Below, piece after piece: positions 11,601 through 22,614 of a DNA stretch of 64,000 nt. This DNA comes from Bugula neritina (taxonomy: Eukaryota > Bryozoa > Gymnolaemata > Cheilostomatida > Bugulidae): NCBI GenBank assembly GCA_964035545.1, contig OZ037766.1:1110001-1174000 (forward strand). The letters are read 5' to 3'. Numbering within the stretch: the stretch's first letter is position 1; every line of letters begins with the position of its first letter. The notes below the pieces were generated by a model. It was not told the origin of the DNA, made no database searches, and worked only from the letters and a program-made list of their open reading frames with translations. The translations under genes were made by a program, and so were the position numbers.

Positions 11601-14574
11601 TTTAAAAATAATGAACAGCTAAACTTTAATTATGTTTTTATTATTGCATTAATCAAATGAACTTGAAATATATTTCAGGAACAAGCAGTTCTGGGTTTTA
11701 CTGATTGTAACAGGCTTCACGTACGCTACAGCAATCTCCTGGCTCTCTCTGGTATCTGCAGACTACAGACCTCTGGGTGTTGGACAGGTATATATTATAG
11801 TAGACACTGCATAACAAAACTTCATATAATATTGTTTAATTCAAAAGATGAAAATTCTTCTAATTTCAGTATAGATGATTTTAAAAATACCATTTGGTAG
11901 CTCTAAAACTTTAATACTATTTTCTAGCTATAACTACTTTCACTCCATCACATGGCTTGACAAAACATCAAGACTGTCTTTATCATTTGTAGTTATATTA
12001 AAATAATGCATTGCAATATCTCAACTTTTAAAATTTTAGGACAATAATGAAGCGCTTTAGCCTAGTAGTTAGAGCAGTGGATTTTTATGGCTATTTTAGG
12101 TAACTAGGTTAAAACCCTTTCCCTTCCATTGATGTGATATTAGATAAGGTATTCACAAGCCATGCGCAAACGTTTTGAGCTATAATATAATGTTGAGGGG
12201 CCTAGCTCTTAGTATGCCCGAACATCCTTATTACGGAGTGTTTCCCAAAGGGAAGCAGGTTTTAAGCAAGAAAGCAAAATGTATAAAAAAGACAATTTGC
12301 CAAGTGATATATATATATTGATAGTATGTTTTAAATTTTAAAACCCCATTATCAAATAATATGGTTATTTATACATATAGCTGTGAGAAAATATTATTTA
12401 CAATTTAAGCCTACCCATGCAGAAAATGAAAATACACATGCACATCATTAAGCAGCAATCAAACTGTAGAACTGAATTGACCACGTGCCGAAGTTTGAAA
12501 CCATATTTTAGTTCTTACATGCAAAACATTTTAGTAGTTATTAATTTAAATATTTATTTCAGATCAACAGGTAAACTAGTTTAATCACATGCAAGTTAAA
12601 AGCATGTTTATCGTTGAAATTATGTTTGTATACTTTCAATTTTTAAACCATTTTAATTTATTATCCACATACTGTAGCTTGATGTAGCTGCAATTGTTTA
12701 AATTGTGCTGTTATGTTTTGCACGTTATACTATCTATATTTACCTGCATATATTCACTTCTTCTTTAGTGGTCACACTTGAATGCACTTCCACATAGGAT
12801 GTATACTTGACATATAACAAAACTCTTTGCAGTAAATTTATTTATATTTTGGCAAAATATTATTATGTTCTTGTTGTAGCTGAAATTTTGAAAAAAAACT
12901 CTTTGTATTTAAAAAAAGATTCAATGCTACCATAAGGTTGAAGGTGAACTACTTTATTCACAAATAAATATTCCTTGTGTACAATTTGTTTGTCAAGTTT
13001 AATTCAAATAAATTATTTAGTAATATATGTATATATGAATTGTACAGTTGTAATGCTGCTATGTGTTTAATTTATAGGAAACTGCAGGCTGGATAGGACT
13101 TCTGAGCATAATCTTTTCAGTCCTTGGTTCTCTTTTAGTATCCAAAGTTGCTGATCATTTCTTAAGAAAGTCCAAACTGATAGCACAAATATCAATAGGG
13201 TTTGGCATAGTGAATATAGTTATACTAGTTTGTATAACCCAGAGGTATATCACTTTACCTTTCAACATCTTGATAGGTAAGTCTGTGGGTATATTAAAAT
13301 AGAGTCATGTTTATTTACATATATAGTAACACATTTGGAACTATTTTAATATTCAGCAACCTCTTTTGTGTGCAAGGAATAAAATGTTATGTTTACCTAT
13401 TGTAATTTGTATGCTATTGTTCTGTGTAGCTGAAAATGTAATTATATGTTATATATATTTAGAGCTTAGCCTAATTATTTCACTTATGGACACTAATAAA
13501 CATATTCAGTGCCCCAGTTCTTTGTTAACACTAAGACTGAAAACTGTAAGCAATATAATATAACTGATTGACTATATAAATAGTAGTAAAAAAGTAAACT
13601 GCAATTATTAAAGATAATCAAGCAATCCTAATTATAATTATTTAATAATATTATTTTGTTGATGTACATGCCACCACCTATACGTGCATAATGATACTTA
13701 AAATAGTTTCTGTATCTTTTAGTGTTGCTCTACATACTGACTATCAATACAAGCATTGGATTATGCAGTGTTTTACCTCTCTACTACGAACTTGGCTGTG
13801 AGATTGGATATCCTGTTAAGGAAGGGCTAGTGGGATGTCTCGTTACTGTAGCAGTTTTTGTTTTTCAGTCCATCTACTATGTGATGTACCTTATACCAGC
13901 CTTTGCAAACGGTGAGTTAGTTTTATAAGTAAGAAAATATACTAGGGGTATTATATGGTTCTATAACTGCAACTCATGCAAGTTTATTGTCACTATATTC
14001 ATGGTGAGAAACTGCTGATGGAAAGGGTGTGTGGTAAATCAACTATAAGAATTTATTCATATACATGGCACAAGAGCAATAATGACTGGATGCTCTTCCT
14101 AACATTCCCAATATAGCATTCATACACTGGGGTTCAAACCCATGACTAACGGCTCTCTAACCACTGAACCACTGTTACTATGATACAATAATTATATAAT
14201 GTAACAATATGGTATACTATGCCAATATAATATAATATAACACATCGTGCACATTGTTGCTTTTATTATAATTACAGTTTTTATCACAATAATTACTTCT
14301 TTTAAAACATACAAACAAAAAATCTAAACGAGTTTAAAACTACAATGCATCAATTTAGCTTGATATTGAATATTTCATCTACTATAAACATTACAATCAC
14401 ACAATATAATATATTGACAACTGTTTATTGCTTACTATTGTAGACACCCACTGGATGAGTTGGACAACTCTAGGTTGCTCTGTAGCTGCATTCATTCTGT
14501 TATTCACCATAAAAGATCATTACCCAAGAGTAGACATGGAGGAAAGTCATTCTACAGACAATGTTACTGATTGA
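8632..14574 (+). CDS. SLC49A4/DIRC2-like MFS transporter, copy C
   Basis: Ten exons: 8632-8989, 9258-9348, 9506-9669, 9882-9947, 10454-10501, 10929-11067, 11679-11787, 13078-13276, 13723-13911, 14444-14574 (TGA). The 1494 nt encode 497 aa, and every exon has the same length and phase as in copy B. Same family marks: RRRWW, YNTW, WFPVSERTTATA, AYFPSRPPHPP, AGWIG, GYPVKEG. NST and NMT in exon 4 are possible luminal N-glycosylation sites. Exons 1, 3 and 10 are nearly identical to copy B, whereas exons 2, 4, 5, 7 and 8 and the introns have diverged. Role by homology: 12-TM solute exporter, probably lysosomal. Confidence 0.88.
12052..12275 (+). mobile_element. tRNA-derived SINE (intron 7 of copy C)
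   Basis: Begins with a degraded tRNA-like head: an A-box-like TAGTAGTTAGAGC and a B-box-like GGTTAAAACCC about 45 bases later. About 170 bases of non-tRNA tail follow. No acceptor-stem pairing is visible, so it is not a functional tRNA gene. Confidence 0.5.
14066..14178 (-). mobile_element. tRNA-derived SINE (intron 9 of copy C)
   Basis: On the - strand there is an A-box-like GTGGTTAGAG, a B-box GGGTTTGAACCCC, and then the body motif GTTAGGAAGAGCATCCAGTC. That motif is shared with the copies at 35.2, 51.3 and 56.8 kb, so they form one SINE family. Confidence 0.75.
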
Positions 14575-15139
14575 GAATGTCAAGAATGCAATTAGGATAT
14601 TATATATGTTAAGAAGTTGCTGCTTTAACTTTTAACTAAGTAAATGCTCAAATATAATGGTGTAATATTGTGCCTAATTTCACCTCAAATATAATAATAT
14701 ACCATTATATATCTTTATTTTAAACTCCATCCTTCCATACGCCTTAAGATGCGAATCATGCAGCAACTATTATGTAATAATTCCATCTATATAAATAGAA
14801 TCTTAGAAAATCTATAAGTAATACGTTCTTTCAAATTAATATAACTGCCATTAAGTTTAATCTCTGTAATATAAAGTGAACAGTAGTTTGAATGCTGAGG
14901 TTTGGAGTGTTTCTAAATTATAAGTAGCTGTTGGTAAATCTTACCAATCAGTATTATAGTACTAGGAGTTAAATCCTCTAAGTTAAAATAGCGGTAACTA
15001 GGATTCACCATGCATAGCTAGGGAAATCTATAATCCACCAAAAGGACATACACAACTAACAAATTATTCCTGTAGGGAGAATTTGTTAGTCAATGCATGT
15101 TTGTCCTTCTACGTACATCATTGTTATATTACATAGTAT
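14575..15139. other. 3' flank of transporter copy C
   Basis: Downstream sequence of copy C up to the retrotransposon. It is alignable with the copy B flank in its first part and again near 15115-15139. A short inverted repeat (CTAACAAATT / AATTTGTTAG) lies at 15056-15090. The last four bases, GTAT at 15136-15139, are the left target-site duplication. Confidence 0.5.
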
Positions 15140-15547
15140 TGTAGTGAATTTTGTCAGTTCACTATTATTATGTGTGGGTCGACTTAATCAAAGCCACTGC
15201 ACCAGGTTGTTTACGCTAAGATACTTTAGTATTTACACAAATACAAGAAGGTTATTTACTGCTAGCATGAATAGAAAACGATTACATAATTAGTGAGCTT
15301 TAATACACAACTACTCTAAATGAAGTCCCAAGCTGCTCTGCCAGCTAGCTACTCAGCGCACTGCAACTACGAGTAGCTAGCTCCACCTGCTATTAATTAG
15401 TGTGACTGTCCTGATTGGTGGTTACTAATGGTGCCACTGCTGTCCATAGCTACAGTCCGACATAGTCGAACTCACAATATAATAAACCATATAGAGTGAA
15501 CCTTTTCGATTAATATAATAAGAATTGCACTACTAAAATCCATCACA
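15140..15547 (-). repeat. 3' LTR of the gypsy element
   Basis: This 408-base repeat matches 22615-23027 apart from roughly ten substitutions and a 5-base indel, counted by eye. Its ends are TGTAGTG and CATCACA. The high identity implies a fairly recent insertion. Confidence 0.95.
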
Positions 15548-15559
15548 CTCTCCTCACCT
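15548..15559 (-). promoter_or_regulatory. Polypurine tract
   Basis: On the - strand, the purine-rich run AGGTGAGGAGAG immediately precedes the 3' LTR. This is the expected place for the plus-strand DNA primer. Confidence 0.7.
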
Positions 15560-15795
15560 ATCGAAAAGTACTCTCTATACTTAATATTTACATGACAGTA
15601 ACACACGAATCATGATTAAAATAACATAGGGTTATACAAAACTAGGGGTACACACTTGAACAAGAGAAAAATATATACAGGGTAAATAACATAAGTATAA
15701 TAAAACGAGTTTTCACGCCGTAGTCCATAACACCTATTTACATTACTTGACCAGCCAGAATGGGGGGGGTACGTGTGTAGGTGGCCGCACTTCAA

Positions 15796-16617
15796 TCACT
15801 TCTTCGCCAGCCGCTTTTCTAGTCGGGTCTGCAACTTAGCCAGCTCGGTGGTCGCTCGCTTCTGCTCCTTACTGAGGCGGGCCATACGCCGTTGCACTTT
15901 CCTAATGTCAGTTAGTAGGGACTGGTCAGGGTCGCTGTCATCTCGGGGTGTGCCGCTAGCACCCCTCCTTTCCTTGTGGGTGTGTCGGGGCACATAAGAG
16001 ATAGTCGTCGTTGGGGGTTGTGAGTCCTTAGTTACAGCGCGTCCAGTACGGTTTACTATGACGCGTAGAGGTCGAGTGGTTACGTCTGGAGGGTAGGTTG
16101 TCGTTGTCTCAGAGGGTTGGGGGTCTGCATCAGAGTCACTCTCTACTGTAGGTCGGGTAGCGGGGAAGCGGTCTAGGAGAGTCTGTCGTCGGTCTGGGTC
16201 GGTCACGTGAGGTAGTATCAGGTCCCTGAACTTAGTGTAGGAGTCCGCGTCGACTTCATATAAGTGTCCAATGTAGCAGTCTCTAGTCCGTTGATGTCGC
16301 AATATAGTGTCCCTGCAGAAGTGGTGGACTCCGCAGGGACAGAAAGTCACAGTAAAATGTTGGGGGACATGTATTTTAAGTCTCTTAGTAGTGGATAGTG
16401 TTCGTCTACACTCAGTACATTGTCTATTGTCGTCTGACCCTACTAGTGCTTGAATCAGTGTCCGAGTCCGTCGAGTCGTCCAGTTAGTCCGTTCGAGTAA
16501 GGCTTGTGGCAATGCTAGAGTATTGTCATTGGCTACAGTCAAGTCAGTTGTGTCTATTTGCATCGCGGTGTTTGTCGGGGAGTCCGTAAGTGTTGATAAG
16601 TGTATGTCGGACAGCAT
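15796..16617 (-). CDS. Extra ORF downstream of pol, zinc-finger and coiled-coil protein
   Basis: A 273-aa open frame between integrase and the 3' LTR, the place taken by env in some errantiviruses. It has no signal peptide or membrane segment, so it is not an envelope. It has a C2H2-type finger C67-x2-C70-x12-H83-x3-H87, a second Cys/His cluster (C93, C95, C101, H108, C114), an acidic/Thr/Pro-rich middle and a charged, probably coiled-coil C-terminus (about 235-273). The frame stays open upstream to 16731; TCTATTGCAG ending at 16707 could be a splice acceptor, suggesting a spliced subgenomic message. Unlike pol, it has no internal stops. I do not recognise a named family. Confidence 0.65.
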   Translation of the reverse strand: MLSDIHLSTLTDSPTNTAMQIDTTDLTVANDNTLALPQALLERTNWTTRRTRTLIQALVGSDDNRQCTECRRTLSTTKRLKIHVPQHFTVTFCPCGVHHFCRDTILRHQRTRDCYIGHLYEVDADSYTKFRDLILPHVTDPDRRQTLLDRFPATRPTVESDSDADPQPSETTTTYPPDVTTRPLRVIVNRTGRAVTKDSQPPTTTISYVPRHTHKERRGASGTPRDDSDPDQSLLTDIRKVQRRMARLSKEQKRATTELAKLQTRLEKRLAKK

Positions 16618-16731
16618 GTCTACCCCTGCTTCTGACCTGCTGTCCCAGTTAGTCGTAGGTGTGTCGAGTAATGCCTGTATCTCGTCAGATACAGGCTCAG
16701 TCTCACCTGCAATAGAGTATTTAAATTTGAA

Positions 16732-17223
16732 TTACACTCTATGCGTGAGACTCCTGTTCCAAACGATATTAATAATCGAGTCTCACAGTCTGTCACTCAC
16801 TGATCGTGTAATCAGCTGAGTCGACCGTCCCACTCTAACTATCAAATATTGTTTGCTGTCAGGAGTTTCAACTTTATCATTATGACAAAGTGAGACTGTT
16901 GTCGCTACCAGAGTAAATTCTAATTAATTATTATAGAATTTCTAGTAGACTTACCCCCCAAAACAGTTGCTGCATTAGACATAATGATGCTGCTGTTTTC
17001 TTAGGGCTCGTAGATAGCCAAATTGCTTACTGCAAAAGATGTGCTGCCTGTTTGCTAGCTGTAATTGAAAAGAGCGCTCACAGCTAGAGTGCTTATGTAA
17101 CACCCAATACGCTGTTGAGTTGGCTACGCTCTGCTGACCCCCGGCTGACCTATTCAATCCGCCATTGGGTGGCCTGTTATCAATTACCTCTCTCCCCCAG
17201 ACTTCTTTGTGAATGTCGCCATG
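16732..17223. other. Non-coding spacer of the gypsy element between pol and the extra ORF
   Basis: About 490 bases with no supported ORF on the element's coding strand. The short frames seen are small and unlike known proteins. It would hold the intron end if the downstream ORF is made from a spliced transcript. Confidence 0.5.
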
Positions 17224-20200
17224 CTACAGAATACTGTGCATGTCGACCAAGTCACACAAGAAGTCTTTTAAATAAGATGGTGGCGCCCTGGTACGTTGGC
17301 TACGGTCCAACGGTACTGGGGAGTTTGCTGCGACTGGTGACTCTTCTACCACGGGTGGTGTCGCCAGTACGGGGAGGGGGTCCACCAGTACGGGTGGCCC
17401 TCCCCCAGCTGCCTCTCCCTCATTATTTTGAGGAATTGCCATCTCATCCGGAACGATGGGCCTGTCGACCGGCTCCACAGGTGGTGGGGCCGGCTCTGAC
17501 AGGTCTTCAGGTGTGTCGACCTTTTCTTCCTGGGGTGGAGGAGGTTGGGGCTGGTCGGCTGACGCATCAGCCGTCCCGTCCTGGTCTGGCAGTATCTCCT
17601 CGATCTCTCGGTACGCCATGGGTCGCCCCCTCATAGGAGGGCGCCTAGCTGGCTCTAAGAGAGGAGGTGCTTGACCTGCCGCATCAGGACTTGCCCAGTG
17701 AGGTTTTAGCCGTGCCTCGTTCTGGATCGACACTTGTCCAGACCGTTCCACTTTGTATGTATGGTTTGGCATTACCTCAATTACGCAGTAGGGACCTACG
17801 AACTTCGGCTGCAACTTGGCTGCCTGTCCGCGCCTGCGGCGATGACTGGTCATCCAGACCCAGTCCCCCACCTTGTATAAAGGTGGGTCCTCAGAGTCAC
17901 CACTCCTGACCTGTCACTGCTGCTCACGTAGCACCTCGTGAGCCGTCCCCATGCGTTTTATGAGCTTGTCCACGTAGTCGTGGACATTGCTCTCGGAAGC
18001 CGGAACATGATAGGTTACGTGCTCAGGAACCCTTGTTTCTCTCCCCAGCATGAGAAAATTAGGCGTCTCCAGTGTACTGGAGTGAGGGGTACTACGGTAC
18101 GCTCGCATGATCTGCGGCAACACCAAGTCCCACTCTTCCTGGCTCCTACTGATAAGCAGGCTTCTCAGAGAGTCCCCTAGCATTCGGTTGTTCTGCTCCA
18201 CAACCCCGTTCCCTTGCGGGTGATACGGGGTCGTCCGACTCTGGTTTACCCCCCACACTTTACAGAGATCGCTCATGAGTTGCGGCTAAAACTGGGCGCC
18301 TTGGTCAGAGTGTATCTGCTCCGGCAAGCCGAAATAGCAGAACACTTGTTGATCCAAGGCTCTGGCCACCAAGGGGGCCGACGCATCTGGAATAGCCAGT
18401 CCATCAGCCCACCGCGTGAAATGGTCAGGTAATACCAGTATCCAGTTATTACCTCTCGCTGTTGTGGGCATGGGGCCTACCAGATCGACAGCAACCACCT
18501 GCCACGGACGACCGGCATGGAGGTGACGCCTCCCTGCGGTCTCAGTGGGGCGGCCATGCTTGCTAGCTTGGCACACCTCGCACTTCCGCACCCGGAGTCG
18601 GACATCCCGGGTCATACCGGGCCAAAACCACTGGAGTTGAAGACACCTGGTCACCCGGCTAGCTCCTGCGTGAGCTTGCTTATGGGTGTCCCAGATCAAC
18701 TCCCGCCGCAGAGCTGACGGGCAGACTACCCTCTCTCGTTCACCGCGATTGGTGCCGGCTGCCAACGTGATCGTTAGCAGCCCATCGCTATTGAACCTGA
18801 AGGAGTCCCAGCGGTCACAGAAGAACCTAAACTCAGTACTCTTCACTCGCTGTTTGGCCTTACTCGGCCGCCATCCCTCCTTCTTGGCCCGGACTGGGTC
18901 AGCTACCACTCCTGGTAGCGTAGACTGGAGCCGACATAGCTCCCTGACGTTCCGAAGCAACGTGGGGTTTGCGTGAAAGTTGTTAACAGCTTTGTTGGGC
19001 GATTCGGACAGGAGTTGCCCTTCTTCCCAGCTGTACACACCCGCTTTCCCTAACTGCGCTTCGACGTCCGAGCGAGGGGGTCCACCGTCCCTGCGCTCGA
19101 TATTCTGGCACTGCTTACACCCATCTGCCTGGCGGCGGCTGAGTCCATCTGCATTACCGTGTTTCTTACCGGGTCGATGCTCGATTCGATAAGAAAACTC
19201 TGCCAGGATCTCTAGCCAGCGCGCTACTTGGCTTGATGGTTCTGCCCGTCGACACAGCCATATCAGGGACGCATGATCCGTTCGAAGCCGGAATGTGCAC
19301 CCATATAGATATGGTCTAAAGTGTTTGACCGCCTTGACTACTGCCAAGAGTTTCCTCCTGGTTGTACAGTAGTTCTTCTCAGGCGTCGACAGGGCCTTGC
19401 TATAGTAAGCCACCACCACCTCACCACCATCTTGGACCTGCGATAGCACAGCCCCCACATTATGGTTACTGGCATCAGTATCCAAAATGTACTCCTTCGC
19501 AGGGTCAGGATACGCCAAGATGGGTGCTTCCACCAGGCGATCCTTCAGGTGGTCAAATGCCTTCTGCTCAGCCTGCGTCCACTGCCATCGCACCCCCTTT
19601 GCGGTCAGCCGATTTAACGGCTGTGCAATTCCGGCGAAGTCTGGTATGTACTGACGATAGTACCCTACCAGCCCCAGGAATGCCCGCAATTCAGAGAGGT
19701 CGACAGGGACGGCCAAGTCCCTCACAGCCCGTACCTTCTCGGGGTCGGTGGCGACCCCATCTCGACCAACTACATGGCCCAGGTACTTAACCTCGCGTCG
19801 CAGTAATGCACACTTCGAGGGCTTTAGCTTCAGGCTAGCAGCTCGGAGTCTGTCGAACACCTCCCCGAGTCGACTGACATGTGTGTCGAAGTCGGGAGAG
19901 ATGACGATGACATCATCGAGATAGATAAGCAAGGTCTTCCAGTGCAGTCCACTCAGGACCTGCTCCATGAGTCGCTGGAAGGTGGCCGGTGCGGACGTAA
20001 GTCCGAATGGCAACACCTTCCATTTCCAGAGCCCATCCCGCGTTATAAACGCGGCCTTGTCCTGTGCATCAGGACTCAGGGGCACCTGCCAATACCCGCT
20101 TAGCAAGTCCAACGTGCTGAAGAACTTGCTACCAGCTAAGGCATCGAGCGACTCATCGATCCTCGGGAGAGGGTAAGCGTCCTGGATGGTCACGCTGTTC

Positions 20201-21705
20201 AGCCTGCGATAGTCAACGCAAAACCTCTAGCTACCATCCTTTTTCCGAACCAGGACGACTGGAGAACTCCAGGCCCCATGGCCTGGCTTAATCAGGTCCC
20301 GGTTCAGAAGGTCTTGCACCTGACGGCTCACTTCTCTCTCCTTCTCAGGACCTAACCGGCGGGTCAGCTGCCGAATCGGCGCCGTCCCCGCCGTCAGGGG
20401 TATCTCATGACAGACAGTCTTAGTCAGACCCATGTCATGGTCGCCGCAACTAAACACGTCCTTGTACTCAGAGAGTAGCCGCGCCATCACCAGGCGTTCT
20501 CGCTTGCTCTCACAGCCATCACAGGCATCCTCGTACAATTCTGCTATGTGTTCAGGCACCGGCCTCCTGCCGTCTCTAGTGGTTACTCCCCGGGCGTCGT
20601 CCGCTGTTTCCAGCGCGGGCCCTACATCCTCCTCTTGCACGGAGTGGAACTTCCCTACTAGAGACCTAGCCGGTAATTCTACCGGCTCCGTGAAAGGGTT
20701 TACGCACTGGACCAGGAACTCCCCCCGCTCATCCAGTCTATTCAGACTGTTAGCGAGCTGGACGCCCCCCAGTGCACCTTCCACCACTGCGAGCTCGGAG
20801 ATTATTTCCCTACAGTTCACTCTGCAGTGAACTGTAGCCCGGGAGCGCCCAGGTACAGTACAGCGCTGTACCACCTGCACTCCCCCCACCAAGGGTCGGC
20901 CAAATCGGTCGACACAGGCCAGCTCACGCCCCGCCATCACTACTGCCAACCTGCTAAAGTCTATGTAGCACCTGTGTCGTTTCAGAAATGGCATGCCCAA
21001 GATGGCATCCTCCTTGAGTTGACTGACGATGAAGGTCTCACTGATCGTCTGATCATGGACTCTACCAGTCAACTGGATTACCCCATAGAAAGGAATACAC
21101 GACCCGTCCGCCAACGTGCCGTGCTCCCCTTCATATGGTTCTAGGCTAGCCCTGTCCCTGGCACTGAGGGTGTCGAATAGACGTCGACTCAGTAGATTTG
21201 TGGTGCACCCAGTGTCCAACAGGAATGTGACAGCTTTGCCAGCAAGTTTGCCGGGAAGGAAATAGCTGCTTCCATATGGCTGAGCGCTCACTGAGCAATT
21301 TGTCTCTTGAGGCGACACCTCATGTGCATGGAGTTGGGGATGCACCTGTGCTTTCCGGTTGCGAAGGGGTCGTCGACGTTGCATGGGCGGGCAGGGTACG
21401 TCTCGGTCTCGCTCACACACGGGCGGCCGAGTGAATTCTCGGACTGATGCTCGTGTGGGCAACCGAGGAAAATTCCTGTTGTGCTCTCACTCGTCGTTCA
21501 CTCCCTCATCAAGCAAACCTTCAAAGCGGTTTTTGAGTGCCCAAGCCGGAGGTATTGGTGGGCCTTGCGGCCGACTCACTCTCCTTGGGGCTTGCCACTC
21601 TGGCGAAGGCGGCCTCCTCACCCGCTGGGGTGGGGGCCGTAGCCTCTGCCTTGGGGGGTTAAACTGGGGCCCACGGTAGGCAGAAGTTACCGTGGGCCGT
21701 CGCTG
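17224..21705 (-). pseudogene. pol polyprotein (protease-RT-RNase H-integrase), with four in-frame stops
   Basis: One continuous frame entered by -1 frameshift at 21705. Protease has DTG at 21216-21208. RT runs from about 20.3 kb with its YLDD catalytic box at 19923-19912. RNase H starts with DTDAS near 19482, but its usual catalytic Glu (RELLAV) is Lys at 19353-19351. Integrase has an H-x3-H...C-x2-C zinc site and a D, D(35)E core, then the GPY motif (VGPY) near 17.8 kb. Stops interrupt it at 21487-21489 (TGA), 20227-20229 (TAG, where the family has the Trp of KKDGSW), 18286-18288 (TAG) and 17914-17916 (TGA). Each looks like a single-base nonsense change with the frame kept. The ORF ends at 17224. 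Confidence 0.92.
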
Positions 21706-21711
21706 TTTAAC
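21645..21711 (-). promoter_or_regulatory. -1 ribosomal frameshift signal with pseudoknot (gag/pol)
   Basis: The slippery heptamer G TTA AAC lies in the gag zero frame at 21711-21705. A 6-base spacer follows, then a perfect 11-bp stem (5' arm 21698-21688 GGCCCACGGTA, 3' arm 21678-21668). The 9-base loop contains TCTGCC (21684-21679), complementary to GGCAGA at 21650-21645, which would form a second 6-bp stem: an H-type pseudoknot. The gag stop TAA lies within the stem. Slipping by -1 gives exactly the pol frame. Confidence 0.88.
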
Positions 21712-22559
21712 TGCCTCCCACTGCCGCGGGGGCAACTTCGTAGGAAGTGCCCACCACTACCACAGCCCCAGCATACGGGGCCGCGTCTGTCGTCGACAGC
21801 TACCGACGACCTCTTGGGTCTCTCGGCTGTCGCCTGCTGGCGCAGTTGCCTGATCTTGGCTAGCAGTTCTCGAATCAAGCTCGTGGTCAAGCTAGTAGAT
21901 TCGTCTGCTGCTGCCGCTGCGACCTGTACAGCTGTCTTCGCCGGCGACGTCGACACGTCGTCTGCCCCGACCTGCTGTACTGTCGCACCAGGTCGACTTG
22001 CACTGTCGGCTTGGAAATAGGCATTCCCAAGCCTTAGAGCTCTCTCCATAGTCTCAACTTCGGCCACCAGCAGATGCTGTTTCAGACCGAGGTTGTTAAT
22101 AGACTGGAGGAATGCATCTAGTGCTAGGCTCTGTCGACTGTCGGCAGGCAAGTTGCTGTAAGCAACTTGTGCGAGTCGTTCGACTATGGTAGCATGCTCT
22201 CGCAGATTGGTCTTAGGATTTCTCCTAAGACTCTGCAGTTGCACGCGAGCATCTCGAGCGGTTAATCCAAACCGAGCTCGTAGTGCTTCAAATATGTCAC
22301 CGACATTCTGGCTTATCCCATAGGGTTTAGCCGGCCCTGTCAGACACAACCGCAGCTGGATCAGAGTAACCCCAATCGGCCATCTGCAGATGTCCGCCAC
22401 ATCACTAAACTCAGTGATGAATTGCTCCACATCCTCTTCCCCTGAGAAGATGGGAGCCCGCAAGTGGTACCTGTCCATAGGCAGCGCTGAGCCGCCTATG
22501 TGATCCTCCTCTATTGCTGCTGGCTCCTGTCTGGGCGCGTCGACGACTTCGTCGGCCAT
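21687..22559 (-). CDS. gag polyprotein
   Basis: A 290-aa ORF starting at the ATG at 22559, about 35 bases past the primer site. The middle resembles the retrotransposon gag capsid region, with an acidic start MADEVVDAP and a helical body. Residues near the C-terminus carry one zinc knuckle of the C-x2-C-x4-H-x4-C type (CWGCGSGGHFLRSC). It assembles the particle and binds RNA. The frame is intact. A short upstream ATG (MPLARE, then stop) lies in the leader. Confidence 0.9.
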   Translation of the reverse strand: MADEVVDAPRQEPAAIEEDHIGGSALPMDRYHLRAPIFSGEEDVEQFITEFSDVADICRWPIGVTLIQLRLCLTGPAKPYGISQNVGDIFEALRARFGLTARDARVQLQSLRRNPKTNLREHATIVERLAQVAYSNLPADSRQSLALDAFLQSINNLGLKQHLLVAEVETMERALRLGNAYFQADSASRPGATVQQVGADDVSTSPAKTAVQVAAAAADESTSLTTSLIRELLAKIRQLRQQATAERPKRSSVAVDDRRGPVCWGCGSGGHFLRSCPRGSGRQLNSDGPR

Positions 22560-22593
22560 CTTACTCTCTGGCTAGGGGCATTTGTATTAAGGG

Positions 22594-22613
22594 GAATCCC
22601 ACCGCTGCCACCA
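22594..22613 (-). promoter_or_regulatory. Primer binding site, tRNA-Leu type
   Basis: One base inside the 5' LTR, the - strand reads TGGTGGCAGCGGTGGGATTC. It begins with the TGG complementary to tRNA CCA and matches, from memory, the 3' end of animal tRNA-Leu(AAG), ...GAATCCCACCGCTGCCACCA. Confidence 0.75.
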
Positions 22614-22614
22614 C

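Noticed and set aside
15796-16617. Envelope gene for the gypsy element
   Set aside because: The ORF in that position has no signal peptide, membrane helix or fusion-like segment; zinc fingers and a coiled coil point elsewhere.
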